Origin: Chlamydomonas sphaeroides
Lineage: Eukaryota > Chlorophyta > Chlorophyceae > Chlamydomonadales > Chlamydomonadaceae
DNA: 64,000 nt
Assembly: GCA_001662425.1 (NCBI GenBank)
Contig: BDDC01000198.1
Coordinates: forward strand, 24,014-88,013
Direction: 5' to 3'
Position 1 is the stretch's first letter. Every line of letters begins with the position of its first letter. The position numbers were made by a program, and so were the translations under genes. Positions 59,801 through 64,000 of the stretch are shown here, in pieces. The notes under the pieces are model-generated. The model searched no databases. It was given only the letters and a program-made list of their open reading frames with translations, and had not been told where the DNA came from.

Positions 59801-62787
59801 TGCTGCGGCTGCTGGCGGACTACGACCTGGGGCTGGGCTCGCTGCGGGAGCAGGGCGCCGAGATGCTGCGGCTGGTGGATGGGCTGGGCGGCTTCAGGTT
59901 CATCTTCCTGCGCTTCTTCCAGCACTACGAGGTGAGCGCGGCGGCGGGCGTGCGGGCGACGGAAGGGGAGCGGGGAGGAGGGAGGGGGTCGGCGTGGGGC
60001 AGGCCGGGGCGTGGGCTTCCAGCGCTGGTGATGGGCACAGCAGCTAGCGGGAAAGGGGAGGGGAGCCGGGGCGGTAGCCGCGGGTGGAAGCCTGGCGTCA
60101 TGGGCTGCGCACTGAGCAGGCTACATGTGTGGCCCTTGGGGCAGCACGAGGCATACGGCGGGCCGGTGGCAGGGAGAGGGTGCGTGCCGAGGTGGGCTGC
60201 GTGGCGAGGCCACGGGTGGAGCTGGGGCGCGGCAGCAGGAGGTTGCATGGTCCTGGGGTAGGACAGGTGCCGGGACACAAGCCCGCAGACCGCAGCGCGT
60301 GGGCCGCGCGGGGCCAGGCTCGTTGCTTAGCCGTCCGGCGGAGTATGTCAAACACCCCCGCCGTGCCTCACCCTGCCGCAGGCCTTCAGCCCCATGACGT
60401 TCGAGGAGCTCGGCTTCAACATCAACTACACCAAGGCCGTGCTGCGGCTGATGCGCAACCGCGGCGCGCTGGCTGCCATGGCGCCCAAGGAGAAGGCCGC
60501 GCTGGCGCTGTGGCTGGCGCGCGACCGGCAGCTGGCGCTGTGGGTCAACCGGCTGTGCTGCCGCGGCGACCGGCACAAGCTGGTCAAGGAGGCGCTGACG
60601 TGCCTGGTGGAGAGCTGCACGCAGGAGGAGTACGAGGAGGTGCGTGCGTGGAGGCGGGCAGGCGGGCAGGGCGTCGCGGGGTAGGGCCTGGGCGAGGGGG
60701 CCACGGTGTGGGGTGCTGCAGCGAGGGGCCGTGCGGCGCTGGGCGCGGCAGGGCCGCCGGGGGCTGAGTCCGTGCGGCGTGAGGCGGTGCTGGCCTCCCG
60801 CAGCGCCTGCTACGGCTGTCGCCCGAAGGCACGGGCACCGGCTGGCTCCCAACGGCGGCGTGTCGGTGTGATGACGCAGCCTGCCCACGGCACCTCCCCG
60901 CCCTGCCTGTGCCCCTGCCCCAGGTGCTGGCTGCGCTGGGCGGGCGGCGCATGCTGATGCGAGCCATCATGGGCTTCACCTGGCTGCGCGGCTGGGCCTA
61001 CCGCGGCCGCATCCAGGTAGCTCGGGCGAGCGGGGCACTGGGGCTCGCAACGGGGCCCTGCCCTCGTCTGCCTCGTCACATGCCGCCCCTGCCCTCGCGA
61101 TGCCCCCGAGCTGCCTGTGCAGATGGTGGAGCACGTGTGGACCGTGGCGTCGCCCGACACCATCCCCTTCACGCACCCCACCTGCCAGTGAGACCCCGCT
61201 CCCGCCCGCACCCCGCACCCCCGAGGGGCCCTGCAGCAGCCCGCAGCCGTCGCCGGTACCTCGACCCGCACGCCGCAGCCACCCGCGCGCCGGGCGGCAC
61301 GCAACCACCGGCTACCGGGCGGGGCGCCGGTTCCCCACGCTGCCACGGCAACGCCCACAGTCTGCGCCCGCTCCCCTGCGCGTGTCCGCACACCAGGCAG
61401 CCGCTGCCTCGCCCAACCCGGCGGCCCGGCAGCCTGCCCGGCCCGCGCGTGCACCCCAGCCCCAGGAACATCCCCGGACCGCAGCACGCCGCCTATCAGC
61501 GCGCAGCGCCCATCCCACCACTCCGCCGCCGCACCCTCACCCACCCTGGCTGCAGCGCGCGCACATCCCCAGTCAGCGCGTCATTGCACTCCACTCCACT
61601 CCACTCCACTCCCGCCTCGCCCCACCCCGCCGCCGCCGTGCATCGCCGCAGGTACGGCTACGTGCGGTACGCGCGCTTCGTGTCGGGCGGCCGGCTGGCG
61701 CCCAACCAGGGCCTGGACGTGGTGGACAGCGACTACGGCCTGGGCAAGGGCCGCACGTCGCCGCCGCGCGCCTGGCTGCTGGACGACCGCACCGTGGTGG
61801 TGTCGGACCCGCGACACACCCGCACCAAGCCCTGGATGCTCAAGCTGTGGTGGGTCGGTGGCTGCCGGGGGCGAAGGTGGTGCACGCCTGTGTTCAGGCC
61901 GACGACCTGGGGTGGGTCGGGTGCTCGGCGGCCAAGGTCTGAGCGCGGGGCCGGCGCAGCGTGCTGCCGAGGCTGCCGCCCACCCCTTTCCCTGCTCGCT
62001 CCCCGCCGCCCTGCCGCCCGACAGGCGCCTGGCGCGCAAATGGCTGTGCTGCTTTGCCATGTGCGGCTACAACTTCTTGTGCTGCCAGTGCTGCGGCCTC
62101 TGCTGGGCCTTCTGCGCCCTGCCGCAGCTGCTGTGGCCCTACCTGCGCAGCCGCGTGGTGGCCTACGTCATCGCCGTGGGCGTGGGTGAGCTCGGGGGGC
62201 TGGGCTGCGTCACGGTTATGTGTTTTCAGCCAGCTGCCTGCTGGGGTAACGGACGGCTGGTACCAGTAGTTGCATCGCTGCATGATGATGTGTGGCCGGG
62301 TGCACAGTGCCGGTGGGGCCCTGAGCATCGTGTTGACGCATGCCGGCGATCTGTCAGACACGCACATGTTTACTCCACTTAGAAATGAACACGCATACGC
62401 GCACGTTCGAATCATGACCTGTCTGGGCAAGATAAGGGATGCAGCTTGCGGGTGATGGCCGCGGCCGCGTGGCCGCTCGGGGCAGGAAGGCGCCATCTGC
62501 AGCTCGTGAGCACTCCTGCGGCCTTGCTCACGCTCCCCTGTCGTGCTGACTCCCAGTTTGCCAGTTCCGTGCTGTGTCATGACACCGCGCGCCATGCGCC
62601 TGTGCTGCGTGCCCCACCGCCAGCCGTGTTCTGGATCCTCTACATCCTGGGCGGCATCGCGGCGAGCATCAGCGCAGCCAGGCTCCTCGGCCTCGACAGT
62701 GGCGACTACGATGACGTGGCCGGGCCCTTTCCCCCCTCGCCTCTTCCCGCCTCACCGCCATTGCCTTTCTCGCCCCCTCCGCCCTGA
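50802..62787 (+). CDS. Large protein of unknown function with Cys-rich C-terminal membrane helices
   Basis: Twenty-seven in-phase exons give about 1,689 residues; I do not recognise the family. Exons: 50802-50965, 51053-51158, 51387-51584, 51744-51843, 52242-52339, 52495-52625, 53070-53250, 53404-53446, 53736-53889, 54073-54339, 54655-54808, 55108-56100, 56216-56380, 56728-56892, 57107-57277, 57484-57580, 57911-58393, 58553-58645, 58992-59110, 59424-59519, 59779-59931, 60382-60639, 60924-61016, 61123-61187, 61652-61849, 62025-62185, 62624-62787. The first half is mixed alpha/beta. Residues about 570-860 are disordered, with an LG repeat and an acidic run (ESDSDDDDDGGEQLDESS). The part from 864 is well ordered (FDSVLFFHGINGLQLACEAG, EEWIQEGVHVGASDQVYMSW, EELGFNINYTKAVLRLM). 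Near 1590-1665 lie two membrane helices with KWLCCFAMCGYNFLCCQCC, a likely palmitoylated, membrane-apposed segment, followed by a Pro-rich end. The first exon and the start are the least certain; from 51060 a shorter start (MGSAIFTV) is possible. The intron after 59519 uses a GC donor. Confidence 0.6.
55957..56002 (+). repeat. GGGCTG hexanucleotide repeat coding an LG repeat
   Basis: Seven or more copies of GGGCTG/GGGCTA in the large disordered exon of the unknown gene encode alternating Leu-Gly, directly before an Asp-rich stretch. Confidence 0.8.
61586..61613 (+). repeat. CACTC pentanucleotide repeat in an intron
   Basis: Five copies of CACTC in the intron before the exon at 61652. Confidence 0.8.
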
Positions 62788-64000
62788 AGCGGTAGGCGGT
62801 GGGCGCCAGACCATGCCAGCGGCGGCTTGGCTGGTGGTGATGGAGTTCGTAGAGCGGCATGAGGACAGCCGCCCGTTTGCGGCTTGGGCCTTGGCTCGCT
62901 TCAAGGTGCAGCGCTAAGCTGCGGGCGTTCCGCCACATCTGGGGCGTGGTCAGCGGACAAAGGACGACGAGTGGAGAGTTGGCGAGAGTTGGGCACGTGG
63001 GACGTGGGGGTGTGTCATGGCCTGACATTGGGCGGTGGGCGGCCGGAGTGGAATAAGGGAAGGCGCCAGCGTTGGCCGTCCTCGGCGAATGTTGTACGTA
63101 TTCACGGGCGTGTACATCGCTGCAACTATGCGCGTGCTCACGTGTTGTTACTGGAGGGCCTTCGTACGGCAACCCTTACATGGCGACCCTGATATTTTTG
63201 ATGCTGATATGGTACCTAGGGTGGACGTGTGGAGGTTATGCCCCTGCAGGCGAGCAGCCTGCGCATCGGCCGCTGGCATTGTCGTCGTGCCGAGTTGGGG
63301 ATGTACGGAGGTGAGGGTGCGTGCGGCGGCGGCCCGCGCATGAGCAGTGACGACCGCGGGCCATGGGGGGTTCTGTTGCGAGGTGTAGGTGGTAGCAGTG
63401 CTCGAGCTCCGACTGTTGGGGTGTTAGGAGACACCGACGCGGAAGCGCAGGCCACGCTCGTAGCTTGTGTCGGGCAGAGACTGCACTGCCACCTTAACTC
63501 ATGCTCCGGGGGGGGGCAATCGTCAGCCTCGCGCAGCACATGGCTTCTTTTATTACTGCTGGACCACCGGTACCCTGCGAGCTCGGCGAGTGCGCTATTA
63601 GGTAGCCCTGTGCCCTGACATAAGAACGGCATGGCAAGCCACTTTGGGTGCTGGGCCGCCCGCCGCCAAGCGTGAACTGCAGGGGGTCGGAGCTGAGTTG
63701 ATGAGCGACCCCGTGTCAGAAGATTGGACTTGTGGACCTGCGCTGCTTGGTCGAGGCTTGTTGCTGCCGCCACCGGTGCTGACCCGCAACGGCCCTGGCT
63801 TCAGTCCTGTCTGCCTGGCAGCGGGGTGGCGATTCAAAAACGATTTAGATCTGCAACAACTGCGGGTGCGGCCAGCTGCATGCGGAGGTTCTACCTGGGG
63901 CGCGGCAAGGGATGGAAGGTACGACCCCCGCGGCGCATGGCGTGCAAGTCTGCCAAGGCTGCGGCACGACATGGAGTGAGTGTCGCGGGGCTATGGATGG
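62788..64000. other. 3' flank of the large unknown gene; no gene seen
   Basis: No conserved coding segment, repeat or TGTAA poly(A) motif was found in this stretch on either strand. Confidence 0.5.

Noticed and set aside
62788..64000. Several short open frames at the right end
   Set aside because: None has conserved sequence, good splice context or a partner exon; they look like random frames in GC-rich DNA.

Overview
This window is GC-rich, intron-dense nuclear DNA from a green alga. The signs are short GT–AG introns every 50–300 coding bases, Ala/Gly/Pro/Gln-rich insertions inside conserved proteins, TGTAA motifs downstream of several stop codons (the chlorophyte poly(A) signal), and the gene content: plastid ferredoxin-dependent glutamate synthase and fatty acid photodecarboxylase. 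A chlorophycean (Chlamydomonas/Volvox-type) alga fits best; the species cannot be named from sequence alone. Two assembly gaps of N lie at 91–488 and 10,636–11,005. Gene models were built by hand by matching splice sites and reading phase.

Layout. (1) 575–10,372 (+): the C-terminal part of a KDM5/JARID1-like chromatin protein (helical PLU-1-like region, two PHD fingers, long Gly/Gln-rich tail). (2) 11,368–12,091 (+): a decayed ORF with signatures of Fanzor/TnpB-type transposon nucleases. (3) 12,673–21,005 (+): complete ferredoxin-GOGAT, 17 exons. (4) 22,972–26,761 (−) and 27,076–30,499 (+): a head-to-head pair of secreted PAP2/vanadium-haloperoxidase-fold proteins, 13 exons each, with a truncated third fragment at 31,359–31,572 (−). 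(5) 32,955–38,902 (−): complete fatty acid photodecarboxylase, 16 exons, divergent from (6) 39,723–42,608 (+), a small NTF2/SnoaL-like protein with an amphipathic tail. (7) 43,223–44,410 and 45,201–46,794 (+): tandem TLC-domain membrane proteins sharing a 289-bp near-identical tract. (8) 47,445–49,949 (+): a membrane-anchored 2H-phosphoesterase-like protein. (9) about 50,802–62,787 (+): an unrecognised ~1,690-residue protein in 27 exons with a Cys-rich two-helix membrane C terminus.

How the genes relate. Fd-GOGAT makes glutamate from glutamine and 2-oxoglutarate in the plastid using photosynthetic electrons. FAP converts plastid fatty acids to hydrocarbons in blue light. The TLC proteins, and possibly the NTF2-like protein, also suggest lipid roles. 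Eukaryotic genes are transcribed separately, so adjacency alone shows no pathway. The two divergent pairs (haloperoxidase pair; FAP with the NTF2-like gene) could share promoters.

Most long open frames on the opposite strands are antisense by-products of very high GC content. I saw no tRNA, rRNA or CRISPR array.
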